This document shows, piece after piece, positions 1-11,800 of a stretch of 64,000 nucleotides of DNA. The translations under genes and the position numbers were made by a program. The notes beneath the pieces were generated by a model. The model did not search any database and had not been told where the DNA came from. It was given only the letters and a program-made list of their open reading frames with translations. Every line of letters begins with the position of its first letter. The first letter of the stretch is position 1. This stretch comes from Phlebotomus papatasi. Taxonomy: Eukaryota > Arthropoda > Insecta > Diptera > Psychodidae. The stretch is taken from NCBI RefSeq assembly GCF_024763615.1, contig NW_026604972.1:434001-498000 (forward strand). The letters run 5' to 3'.

Positions 1-369
1 TTAAAAAAAAACTCCCAAGGGTGGGGTCATGATGATTTTTGGTGGGAATTTTTCCAAGAAAAAAATTCAGCTAATGATATTAATTGATTGGTAGAATTAT
101 TTGAAGTATTCTAATGTGATTTTCATTGAGAAATTTTAAGAATTGCGGTTTTTAGAGCAGATTTTGGCATTTTTAAAAAATTAAAAAACTCCCAAGGGTG
201 GGATCATGATGATTTTTGGTGGGAATTTTTCCAAGAAAAAAATTCAACTAATGATATTAATTGATTGGTAGAATTATTTGAAGTATTCTAATGTGATTTT
301 CATTGAGAAATTTTAAGAATTGCGGTTTTTAGAGCAGATTTTGGCATTTTTAAAAAATTAAAAAAAAAC

Positions 370-383
370 TCCCAAGGGTGGGA
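370..383. other. Hairpin-capable dyad in the monomer head (example copy)
   Basis: TCCCA and TGGGA are perfect inverted repeats separated by the 4-base loop AGGG. The arrangement recurs in nearly every monomer. It is lost in units whose head is GGGTTGGATC (for example 44018, 46707, 52798, 56616, 58231), altered in CCCACGGGTGGGG heads (25012, 26965) and shortened in units beginning ACCCAAGG. It runs directly into the 8-bp palindrome ATCATGAT at 383-390. Confidence 0.75.
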
Positions 384-401
384 TCATGATGATTTTTGGT
401 G

Positions 402-412
402 GGAATTTTTCC
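402..412. other. Short dyad GGAA-TTT-TTCC (example copy)
   Basis: GGAATTTTTCC is an inverted repeat with a 4-bp arm and 3-base loop, present in most units. Units with GGGTATTTTTCC, GTGCGAATTT or GGGATTTTTTCC change the left arm, and the TTTTTTCAAG units (for example near 18780 and 23972) change the right arm, so this dyad is one of the more variable parts of the repeat. Confidence 0.6.
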
Positions 413-448
413 AAGAAAAAAATTCAACTAATGATATTAATTGATTGG

Positions 449-470
449 TAGAATTATTTGAAGTATTCTA
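449..470. other. Conserved dyad TAGAAT...ATTCTA in the monomer core (example copy)
   Basis: TAGAAT (449-454) and ATTCTA (465-470) are perfect inverted repeats around a 10-base loop. They sit at the start of the most constant part of the monomer. Substitutions here are rare: ATCTGAAG in one subtype, AAATATTC in another, TTCTTATG in a third, ATAAAATT in a fourth. The relative constancy could reflect a bound protein or simply recent homogenisation. Confidence 0.65.
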
Positions 471-522
471 ATGTGATTTTCATTGAGAAATTTTAAGAAT
501 TGCGGTTTCTAGAGCAGATTTT

Positions 523-550
523 GGCATTTTTAAAAAATTAAAAAAAACTA
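523..550. other. T-run/A-run linker between monomers (example copy)
   Basis: Each monomer ends in a T-run, an A-run, TT, and a second A-run that varies from about 4 to 10 bases before the next CTCCC. Most of the length variation between monomers comes from this second run, with single-base changes elsewhere. Variants of the linker mark subtypes: AATTTAAAA before the GTGGGGTC units (about 3050, 5020, 6908, 24990, 26941, 31961), TTTTTTAAAAATT in others, ATAAAAAAACTCCC at about 44357, 47047 and 58569, and TTAAGAAAA at about 25348, 27127 and 28381. Such A-tracts are expected to bend DNA and disfavour nucleosomes; that is general knowledge, not measured here. Confidence 0.7.
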
Positions 551-3500
551 CCAAGGGTGGGATCATGATGATTTTTGTGGGAATTTTTCCAAGAAAATAA
601 TTCAACTAATGATATTAATTGATTGGTAGAATTATTTGAAGTATTCTAATGTGATTTTCATTGAGAAATTTTAAGAATTGCGGCTTCTAGAGCAGATTTT
701 GGCATTTTTAAAAAAATTAAAAAAAAAACTCCCAAGGGTGGGATCATGATGAGTTTTGGTGGGAATTTTTCCAAGAAAAAAATTCAACTAATGATATTAA
801 TTGATTGGTAGAATTATTTGAAGTATTCTAATGTGATTTTCATTGAGAAATTTTAAGAATTGCGGTTTCTAGAGCAGATTTTGGCATTTTTAAAAAATTA
901 AAAAAAACTCCCAAGGGTGGGATCATGATGATTTTTGTGGGAATTTTTCCAAGAAAATAATTCAACTAATGATATTAATTGATTGATAGAATTATTTGAA
1001 GTATTCTAATGTGATTTTCATTGAGAAATTTTAAGAATTGCGGTTTCTAGAGCAGATTTTGGCATTTTTAAAAAATTAAAAAAAAAACTCCCAAGGGTGG
1101 GATCATGATGATTTTTGTGGGAATTTTTCCAAGAAAAAAATTCAACTAATGATATTAATTGAATGGTAGAATTATTTGAAGTATTCTAATGTGATTTTCA
1201 TTGAGAAATTTTAAGAATTGCGGTTTTTAGAGCAGATTTTGGCATTTTTAAAAAATTAAAAAAAAAACTCCCAAGGGTGGGATCATGATGATTTTTGGTG
1301 GGAATTTTTCCAAGAAGCAAATTCAACTAATGATATTAATTGATTGGTAGAATTATTTGAAGTATTCTAATGTGATTTTCATTGAGAAATTTTAAGAATT
1401 GCGGTTTTTAGAGCAGATTTTGGCATTTTTAAAAAATTAAAAAAAAACTCCCAAGGGTGGGATCATGATGATTTTTGGTGGGAATTTTTCCAAGAAAAAA
1501 AATCAACTAATGATATTAATTGATTGGTAGAATTATTTGAAGTATTCTAATGTGATTTTCATTGAGAAATTTTAAGAATTGCGCTTTCTAGAGCAGATTT
1601 TGGCATTTTTAAAAAATTAAAAAAAAACTCCCAAGGGTGGGATCATGATGATTTTTGTTGGAATTTTTCCAAGAAAATAATTCAACTAATGATATTAATT
1701 GATTGATAGAATTATTTGAAGTATTCTAATGTGATTTTCATTGAGAAATTTTAAGAATTGCGGTTTCTAGAGCAGATTTTGGCATTTTTAAAAAATTAAA
1801 AAAAAACTCCCAAGGGTGGGATCATGATGATTTTTGTGGGAATTTTTCCAAGAAAAAAATTCAACTAATGATATTAATTGATTGGTAGAATTATTTGAAG
1901 TATTCTAATGTGATTTTCATTGAGAAATTTTAAGAATTGCGGTTTCTAGAGCAGATTTTGGCATTTTTAAAAAATTAAAAAAAAACTCCCAAGGGTGGGA
2001 TCATGATGATTTTTGGTGGGAAGTTTTCCAAGAAACAAATTCAACTAATGATACTAATTGATTGGTAGAATTATTTGAAGTATTCTAATGTGATTTTCAT
2101 TGAGAAATTTTAAGAATTGCGGTTTCTAGAGCAGATTTTGGCATTTTTAAAAAATTAAAAAAAACTCCCAAGGGTGGGATCATGATGATTTTTGGTGGGA
2201 ATTTTTCCAAGAAAAAAATTCAACTAATGATATTAATTGATTGGTAGAATTATTTGAAGTATTCTAATGTGACTTTCATTGAGAAATTTTAAGAATTGCG
2301 GTTTCTAGAGCAGATTTTGGCATTTTTAAAAAATTAAAAAAAAACTCCCAAGGGTGGGATCATGATGATTTTTGGTGGGAATTTTTCCAAGAAAAAAATT
2401 CAACTAATGATATTAATTGATTGGTAGAATTATTTGAAGTATTCTAATGTGATTTTCATTGAGAAATTTTAAGAATTGCGGTTTCTAGAGCAGATTTTGG
2501 CATTTTTAAAAAATTAAAAAAAAAACTCCCAAGGGTGGGATCATGATGATTTTTGTGGGAATTTTTCCAAGAAAATAATTCAACTAATGATATTAATTGA
2601 TTGATAGAATTATTTGAAATATTCTAATGTGATTTTCATTGAGAAATTTTAAGAATTGCGGTTTCTAGAGCAGATTTTGGCATTTTTAAAAAATTAAAAA
2701 AAAAAAACTCCCAAGGGTGGGATCATGATGATTTTTGGTGGGAATTTTTCCAAGAAAAAAATTCAACTAATGATATTAATTTATTGATAGAATTATTTGA
2801 AGTATTCTAATGTGATTTTCATTGAGAAATTTTAAGAATTGCGGTTTCTAGAGCAGATTTTGGCATTTTTAAAAAATTAAAAAACTCCCAAGGGTGGGAT
2901 CATGATGATTTTTGTGGGAATTTTTCCAAGAAAAAAATTCAACTAATGATATTAATTGATTGATAGAATTATTTGAAGTATTCTAATGTGATTTTCATTG
3001 AGAAATTTTAAGAATTGCGGTTTCTAGAGCAGATTTTGGCATTTTTAAAAAATTTAAAAAAAAACTCCCAAGGGTGGGGTCATGATGATTTTTGGTGGGA
3101 ATTTTTCCAAGAAAAAAATTCAGCTAATGATATTAATTGATTGGTAGAATTATTTGAAGTATTCTAATGTGATTTTCATTGAGAAATTTTAAGAATTGCG
3201 GTTTTTAGAGCAGATTTTGGCATTTTTAAAAAATTAAAAAACTCCCAAGGGTGGGATCATGATGATTTTTGGTGGGAATTTTTCCAAGAAAAAAATTCAA
3301 CTAATGATATTAATTGATTGATAGAATTATTTGAAGTATTCTAATGTGATTTTCATTGAGAAATTTTAAGAATTGCGGTTTTTAGAGCAGATTTTGGCAT
3401 TTTTAAAAAATTAAAAAAAAACTCCCAAGGGTGGGATCATGATGATTTTTGGTGGGAATTTTTCCAAGAAAAAAATTCAACTAATGATATTAATTGATTG

Positions 3501-5167
3501 GTAGAATTATTTGAAGTATTCTAATGTGATTTTCATTGAGAAATTTTAAGAATTGCGGTTTTTAGAGCAGATTTTGGCATTTTTGAAAAATTAAAAAAAA
3601 CTCCCAAGGGTGGGATCATGATGATTTTTGGTGGGAATTTTTCCAAGAAAAAAAATCAACTAATGATATTAATTGATTGATAGAATTATTTGAAGTATTC
3701 TAATGTGATTTTCATTGAGAAATTTTAAGAATTGCGGTTTCTAGAGCAGATTTTGGCATTTTTAAAAAATTAAAAAAAAACTCCCAAGGGTGGGATCATG
3801 ATGATTTTTGTTGGAATTTTTCCAAGAAAATAATTCAACTAATGATATTAATTGATTGATAGAATTATTTGAAGTATTCTAATGTGATTTTCATTGAGAA
3901 ATTTTAAGAATTGCGGTTTCTAGAGCAGATTTTGGCATTTTTAAAAAATTAAAAAAAACTCCCAAGGGTGGGATCATGATGATTTTTGTGGGAATTTTTC
4001 CAAGAAGCAAATTCAACTAATGATATTAATTGATTGGTAGAATTATTTGAAGTATTCTAATGTGATTTTCATTAAGAAATTTTAAGAATTGCGGTTTCTA
4101 GAGCAGATTTTGGCATTTTTAAAAAATTAAAAAAAAACTCCCAAGGGTGGGATCATGATGATTTTTGGTGGGAATTTTTCCAAGAAAAAAATTCAACTAA
4201 TGATATTAATTGATTGGTAGAATTATTTGAAGTATTCTAATGTGACTTTCATTGAGAAATTTTAAGAATTGCGGTTTCTAGAGCAGATTTTGGCATTTTT
4301 AAAAAATTAAAAAAAAACTCCCAAGGGTGGGATCATGATGATTTTTGGTGGGAATTTTTCCAAGAAAAAAATTCAACTAATGATATTAATTGATTGGTAG
4401 AATTATTTGAAGTATTCTAATGTGATTTTCATTGAGAAATTTTAAGAATTGCGGTTTCTAGAGCAGATTTTGGCATTTTTAAAAAATTAAAAAAAACTCC
4501 CAAGGGTGGGATCATGATGATTTTTGTGGGAATTTTTCCAAGAAAATAATTCAACTAATGATATTAATTGATTGATAGAATTATTTGAAGTATTCTAATG
4601 TGATTTTCATTGAGAAATTTTAAGAATTGCGGTTTCTAGAGCAGATTTTGGCATTTTTAAAAAATTAAAAAAAAAAACTCCCAAGGGTGGGATCATGATG
4701 ATTTTTATTGGGAATTTTTCCAAGAAAAAAATTCAACTAATGATATTAATTTATTGATAGAATTATTTGAAGTATTCTAATGTGATTTTCATTGAGAAAT
4801 TTTAAGAATTGCGGTTTCTAGAGCAGATTTTGGCATTTTTAAAAAATTAAAAAACTCCCAAGGGTCGGATCATGATGATTTTTGTGGGAATTTTTCCAAG
4901 AAAAAAATTCAACTAATGATATTAATTGATTGATAGAATTATTTGAAGTATTCTAATGTGATTTTCATTGAGAAATTTTAAGAATTGCGGTTTCTAGAGC
5001 AGATTTTGGCATTTTTAAAAAAATTTAAAAAAAAACTCCCAAGGGTGGGGTCATGATGATTTTTGGTGGGAATTTTTCCAAGAAAAAAATTCAGCTAATG
5101 ATATTAATTGATTGGTAGAATTATTTGAAGTATTCTAATGTGATTTTCATTGAGAAATTTTAAGAAT

Positions 5168-5250
5168 TTTAAGCATTTTTAAAAAATTTAAAAAAAAAAA
5201 CTTGCGGTGGGAATTTTTCCAAGAGCAGATTTTGTGATTTTCATTTTTTA
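5168..5250 (+). repeat. Scrambled monomer: shuffled fragments of the repeat
   Basis: A unit beginning normally at 5035 breaks after TTTTAAGAATT and continues with pieces of the monomer in the wrong order. These are a linker-like piece (AAGCATTTTT, TTT, A10), then CTTGCGG joined directly to GTGGGAATTTTTCCAAG, then GAGCAGATTTTG joined to TGATTTTCAT, then TTTTTTAAGAATTGCGG, after which normal sequence resumes. The leader-to-next-head distance is 265 bp (5035 to 5300) instead of about 179. Each join lies at a few shared bases (for example GG, AAGAG, TTTTGTG), which fits template switching or microhomology-mediated repair. Nothing foreign to the monomer is inserted. Confidence 0.8.
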
Positions 5251-8200
5251 AGAATTGCGGTTTTTAGAGCAGATTTTGGCATTTTTAAAAAATTAAAAAA
5301 CTCCCAAGTGTGGGATCATGATGATTTTTGGTGGGAATTTTTCCAAGAAAAAAATTCAACTAATGATATTAATTGATTGATAGAATTATTTGAAGTATTC
5401 TAATGTGATTTTCATTGAGAAATTTTAAGAATTGCGGTTTTTAGAGCAGATTTTGGCATTTTTAAAAAATTAAAAAAAAACTCCCAAGGGTGGGATCATG
5501 ATGATTTTTGGTGGGAATTTTTCCAAGAAAAAAATTCAACTAATGATATTAATAGATTGGTAGAATTATTTGAAGTATTCTAATGTGATTTTCATTGAGA
5601 AATTTTAAGAATTGCGGTTTCTAGAGTAGATTTTGGCATTTTTAAAAAATTAAAAAAAACTCCCAAGGGTGGGATCATGATGATTTTTGTGGGAATTTTT
5701 CCAAGAAAATAATTCAACTAATGATATTAATTGATTGGTAGAATTATTTGAAGTATTCTAATGTGATTTTCATTGAGAAATTTTAAGAATTGCGGCTTCT
5801 AGAGCAGATTTTGGCATTTTTAAAAAAATTAAAAAAAAAACTCCCAAGGGTGGGATCATGATGAGTTTTGGTGGGAATTTTTCCAAGAAAAAAATTCAAC
5901 TAATGATATTAATTGATTGGTAGAATTATTTGAAGTATTCTAATGTGATTTTCATTGAGAAATTTTAAGAATTGCGGTTTCTAGAGCAGATTTTGGCATT
6001 TTTAAAAAATTAAAAAAAAAACTCCCAAGGGTGGGATCATGATGATTTTTGGTGGGAATTTTTCCAAGAAAAAAATTCAACTAATGATATTAATTTATTG
6101 ATAGAATTATTTGAAGTATTCTAATGTGATTTTCATTGAGAAATTTTAAGAATTGCGGCTTCTAGAGCAGATTTTGGCATTTTTAAAAAAATTAAAAAAA
6201 AAACTCCCAAGGGTGGGATCATGATGATTTTTGTGGGAATTTTTCCAAGAAAATAATTCAACTAATGATATTAATTGATTGATAGAATTATTTGAAGTAT
6301 TCTAATGTGATTTTCATTGAGAAATTTTAAGAATTGCGGCTTCTAGAGCAGATTTTGGCATTTTTAAAAAAATTAAAAAAAAAACTCCCAAGGGTGGGAT
6401 CATGATGATTTTTGTGGGAATTTTTCCAAGAAAATAATTCAACTAATGATATTAATTGATTGATAGAATTATTTGAAGTATTCTAATGTGATTTTCATTG
6501 AGAAATTTTAAGAATTGCGGTTTCTAGAGCAGATTTTGGCATTTTTAAAAAATTAAAAAAAAAACTCCCAAGGGTGGGATCATGATGATTTTTGGTGGGA
6601 ATTTTTCCAAGAAAAAAATTCAACTAATGATATTAATTTATTGATAGAATTATTTGAAGTATTCTAATGTGATTTTCATTGAGAAATTTTAAGAATTGCG
6701 GTTTCTAGAGCAGATTTTGGCATTTTTAAAAAATTAAAAAACTCCCAAGGGTGGGATCATGATGATTTTTGTGGGAATTTTTCCAAGAAAAAAATTCAAC
6801 TAATGATATTAATTGATTGATAGAATTATTTGAAGTATTCTAATGTGATTTTCATTGAGAAATTTTAAGAATTGCGGTTTCTAGAGCAGATTTTGGCATT
6901 TTTAAAAAATTTAAAAAAAAAACTCCCAAGGGTGGGGTCATGATGATTTTTGGTGGGAATTTTTCCAAGAAAAAAATTCGGCTAATGATATTAATTGATT
7001 GGTAGAATTATTTGAAGTATTCTAATGTGATTTTCATTGAGAAATTTTAAGAATTGCGGTTTTTAGAGCAGATTTTGGCATTTTTAAAAAATTAAAAAAC
7101 TCCCAAGGGTGGGATCATGATGATTTTTGGTGGGAATTTTTCCAAGAAAAAAATTCAACTAATGATATTAATTGATTGATAGAATTATTTGAAGTATTCT
7201 AATGTGATTTTCATTGAGAAATTTTAAGAATTGCGGTTTTTAGAGCAGATTTTGGCATTTTTAAAAAATTAAAAAAAAACTCCCAAGGGTGGGATCATGA
7301 TGATTTTTGGTGGGAATTTTTCCAAGAAAAAAATTCAACTAATGATATTAATTGATTGGTAGAATTATTTGAAGTATTCTAATGTGATTTTCATTGAGAA
7401 ATTTTAAGAATTGCGGTTTCTAGAGCAGATTTTGTTATTTTTTAAAAATTAAAAAAAACTCCCAAGGGTGGGATCATGATGAGTTTTGGTGGGAATTTTT
7501 CCAAGAAAAAAATTCAACTAATGATAATAATTGATTGGTAGAATTATTTGAAGTATTCTAATGTGATTTTCATTGAGAAATTTTAAGAATTGCGTTTTTT
7601 AGAGCAGATTTTGGCATTTTTAAAAAATTAAAAAAAAACTCCCAAGGGTGGGATCATGATGATTTTTGGTGGGAATTTTTCCAAGAAAAAAATTCAACTA
7701 ATGATATTAATTGATTGGTAGAATTATTTGAAGTATTCTAATGTGATTTTCATTGAGAAATTTTTAGAATTGCGGTTTCTAGAGCAGATTTTGTTATTTT
7801 TTAAAAATTAAAAAAAACTCCCAAGGGTGGGATCATGATGAGTTTTTGTGGGAATTTTTCCAAGAAAAAAATTCAACTAATGATATTAATTGATTGGTAG
7901 AATTATTTGAAGTATTCTAATGTGATTTTCATTGAGAAATTTTAAGAATTGCGGTTTTTAGAGCAGATTTTGGCATTTTTAAAAAAATTTAAAAAAAAAA
8001 CTCCCAAGGGTGGGATCATGATGAGTTTTGGTGGGAATTTTTCCAAGAAAAAAATTCAAATAATGATATTAATTGATTGGTAGAATTATTTGAAGTATTC
8101 TAATGTGATTTTCATTGAGAAATTTTAAGAATTGCGGTTTTTAGAGCAGATTTTGGCATTTTTAAAAAATTAAAAAAAAAACTCCCAAGGGTGGGATCAT

Positions 8201-8893
8201 GATGATTTTTGGTGGGAATTTTTCCAAGAAAAAAAATCAACTAATGATATTAATTGATTGGTAGAATTATTTGAAGTATTCTAATGTGATTTTCATTGAG
8301 AAATTTTAAGAATTGCGGTTTTTAGAGCAGATTTTGGCATTTTTAAAAAATTAAAAAACTCCCAAGGGTGGGATCATGATGATTTTTGGTGGGAATTTTT
8401 CCAAGAAAAAAATTCAACTAATGATATTAATTGATTGGTAGAATTATTTGAAGTATTCTAATGTGATTTTCATTGAGAAATTTTAAGAATTGCGGTTTCT
8501 AGAGCAGATTTTGGCATTTTTAAAAAATTAAAAAAAACTCCCAAGGGTGGGATCATGATGATTTTTGTGGGAATTTTTCCAAGTAAATAATTCAGCTAAT
8601 GATATTAATTGATTGATAGAATTATTTGAAGTATTCTAATGTGATTTTCATTGAGAAATTTTAAGAATTGCGGTTTCTAGAGCAGATTTTGGCATTTTTA
8701 AAAAATTAAAAAAAACTCCCAAGGGTGGGATCATGATGATTTTTGTGGGAATTTTTCCAAGAAAAAAATTCAACTAATGATATTAATTGATTGATAGAAT
8801 TATTTGAAGTATTCTAATGTGATTTTCATTGAGAAATTTTAAGAATTGCGGTTTCTAGAGCAGATTTTGGCATTTTTAAAAAATTAAAAAAAA

Positions 8894-11800
8894 ACTCCCA
8901 AGGGTGGGATCATGATAAGTTTTGGTGGGAATTTTTCCAAGAAAAAAATTCAGCTAATGATATTAATTGATTGGTAGAATTATTTGAAGTATTCTAATGT
9001 GATTTTCATTGAGAAATTTTAAGAATTGCGGTTTTTAGAGCAGATTTTGGCATTTTTAAAAAATTAAAAAAAAACTCCCAAGGGTGGGATCATGATGAGT
9101 TTTGGTGGGAATTTTTCCAAGAAAAAAATTCAACTAATGATATTAATTAATTGGTAGAATTATTTGAAGTATTCTAATGTGATTTTCATTGAGAAATTTT
9201 AAGAATTGCGGTTTCTAGAGCAGATTTTGGCATTTTTAAAAAATTAAAAAAAACTCCCAAGGGTGGGATCATGATGATTTTTGTGGGAATTTTTCCAAGT
9301 AAATAATTCAACTAATGATATTAATTGATTGGTAGAATTATTTGAAGTATTCTAATGTGATTTTCATTGAGAAATTTTAAGAATTGCGCTTTCTAGAGCA
9401 GATTTTGGCATTTTTTAAAAATTAAAAAAAACTCCCAAGGGTGGGATCATGATGATTTTTGTGGGAATTTTTCCAAGAAAAAAATTCAACTAATGTTATT
9501 AATTGAGTGAAAGAATTATTTGAAGTATTCTAATGTGATTTTCATTGAGAAATTTTAAGGATCGCGGCTTCTAGAGCAGATTTTGGCATTTTTTAAAAAT
9601 TAAAAAAAAACTCCCAAGGGTGGGATCATGATGATTTTTGGTGGGAATTTTTCCAAGAAAAAAATTCAACTAATGATATTAATTGATTGGTAGAATTATT
9701 TGAAGTATTCTAATGTGATTTTCATTGAGAAATTTTAAGAATTGCGATTTCTAGAGCAGATTTTGGCATTTTTAAAAAATTAAAAAAAACTCCCAAGGGT
9801 GGGATCATGATGATTTTTGTGGGAATTTTTCCAAGAAAAAAATTCAACTAATGATATTAATTGATTGATAGAATTATCTGAAGTATTCTAATGTGATTTT
9901 CATTGAGGAATTTTAAGAATTGCGGTTTCTAGAGCAGATTTTGGCATTTTTAAAAAATTAAAAAAAACTCCCAAGGGTGGGATCATGATGATTTTTGTGC
10001 GAATTTTTCCAAGAAAAAAATTCAACTAATGATATTAATTGATTGGTAGAATTATTTGAAGTATTCTAATGTGATTTTCATTGAGAAATTTTAAGAATTG
10101 CGGTTTCTAGAGCAGATTTTGGCATTTTTAAAAAATTAAAAAAAAAACTCCCAAGGGTGGGATCATGATGATTTTTGGTGGGAATTTTTCCAAGAAACAA
10201 ATTCAACTAATGATATTAATTGATTGGTAGAATTATTTGAAGTATTCTAATGTGATTTTCATTGAGAAATTTTAAGAATTGCGGTTTCTAGAGCAGATTT
10301 TGGCATTTTTAAAAAATTAAAAAAAAAACTCCCAAGGGTGGGATCATGATGATTTTTGGTGGGAATTTTTCCAAGAAACAAATTCAACTAATGATATTAA
10401 TTGATTGATAGAATTATTTGAAGTATTCTAATGTGATTTTCATTGAGAAATTTTAAGAATTGCGGTTTCTAGAGCAGATTTTGGCATTTTTAAAAAATTA
10501 AAAAAAAACTCCCAAGGGTGGGATCATGATAAGTTTTGGTGGGAATTTTTCCAAGAAAAAAATTCAGCTAATGATATTAATTGATTGGTAGAATTATTTG
10601 AAGTATTCTAATGTGATTTTCATTGAGAAATTTTAAGAATTGCGGTTTTTAGAGCAGATTTTGGCATTTTTAAAAAATTAAAAAAAAACTCCCAAGGGTG
10701 GGATCATGATGAGTTTTGGTGGGAATTTTTCCAAGAAAAAAATTCAACTAATGATATTAATTAATTGGTAGAATTATTTGAAGTATTCTAATGTGATTTT
10801 CATTGAGAAATTTTAAGAATTGCGGTTTCTAGAGCAGATTTTGGCATTTTTAAAAAATTAAAAAAAACTCCCAAGGGTGGGATCATGATGATTTTTGTGG
10901 GAATTTTTCCAAGTAAATAATTCAACTAATGATATTAATTGATTGGTAGAATTATTTGAAGTATTCTAATGTGATTTTCATTGAGAAATTTTAAGAATTG
11001 CGCTTTCTAGAGCAGATTTTGGCATTTTTTAAAAATTAAAAAAAACTCCCAAGGGTGGGATCATGATGATTTTTGTGGGAATTTTTCCAAGAAAAAAATT
11101 CAACTAATGATATTAATTGAGTGATAGAATTATTTGAAGTATTCTAATGTGATTTTCATTGAGAAATTTTAAGGATCGCGGCTTCTAGAGCAGATTTTGG
11201 CATTTTTTAAAAATTAAAAAAAAACTCCCAAGGGTGGGATCATGATGATTTTTGGTGGGAATTTTTCCAAGAAAAAAATTCAACTAATGATATTAATTGA
11301 TTGGTAGAATTATTTGAAGTATTCTAATGTGATTTTCATTGAGAAATTTTAAGAATTGCGATTTCTAGAGCAGATTTTGGCATTTTTAAAAAATTAAAAA
11401 AAAACTCCCAAGGGTGGGATCATGATGATTTTTGTGGGAATTTTTCCAAGAAAAAAATTCAACTAATGATATTAATTGATTGATAGAATTATCTGAAGTA
11501 TTCTAATGTGATTTTCATTGAGAAATTTTAAGAATTGCGGTTTTTAGAGCAGATTTTGGCATTTTTAAAAAATTAAAAAAAAACTCCCAAGGGTGGGATC
11601 ATGATGAGTTTTGGTGGGAATTTTTCCAAGAAAAAAATTCAACTAATGATATTAATTAATTAGTAGAATTATTTGAAGTATTCTAATGTGATTTTCATTG
11701 AGAAATTTTAAGAATTGCGGTTTCTAGAGCAGATTTTGGCATTTTTAAAAAATTAAAAAAAACTCCCAAGGGTGGGATCATGATGATTTTTGTGGGAATT

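Larger units (their letters stand above)
368..546 (+). repeat. Representative near-consensus monomer (179 bp)
   Basis: A clean example of the unit. In order it holds: a G-rich head (370-383), the palindrome ATCATGAT (383-390), a T-run then GGTGGGAA, an A-run and TTCAAC. An AT-rich middle with GATATTAATTGATTGG follows, then a very constant stretch at about 449-499. After that come the only CpG (503-504), TTCTAGAGCAGATTTTGGC, and a T-run/A-run linker. I counted 34 G and 15 C, about 27% G+C. Positions that vary between copies are the base after GATGA in the head, the number of Gs before TGGG, the A-run after CCAAG, GATTGG or its alternatives, the base after the CpG, C or T in TTYTAGA, and the final A-run length. 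The length is close to one nucleosome plus linker, which is common for centromeric satellites but proves nothing alone. Confidence 0.9.
1..8893 (+). repeat. Domain A: arrays led by GTGGGGTC-marked units (17-mer, 11-mer, rearranged sets)
   Basis: A distinctive unit with GTGGGGTC in the head, CAGCTAATG in the middle and TTTTTAGAGC after the CpG starts each set. The marker lies at 21, 3074, 5045 and 6932, giving spacings of 3053 bp (17 units), 1971 bp (11 units) and 1887 bp. The first two sets share an ordered tail: a GTTGGAATT unit, a GTGACTTTC unit, an AAATAATTC unit, a TTTATTGATAG unit, then a GTGGGAA/GATTGATAG unit before the next leader. The second set lacks about six units present in the first. 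The third set contains a scrambled unit at 5168-5250. From about 7278 the order changes to alternating units ending in TTTTGTTATT (7431, 7790) and units with GATGAG. Confidence 0.7.

Noticed and set aside
547..557. Altered head ACTACCAAGG
   Set aside because: A single substitution in one monomer, within the ordinary divergence of the array.
5168..5250. Insertion of a transposable element
   Set aside because: All pieces match the monomer itself; there are no terminal repeats, target-site duplication or foreign sequence.
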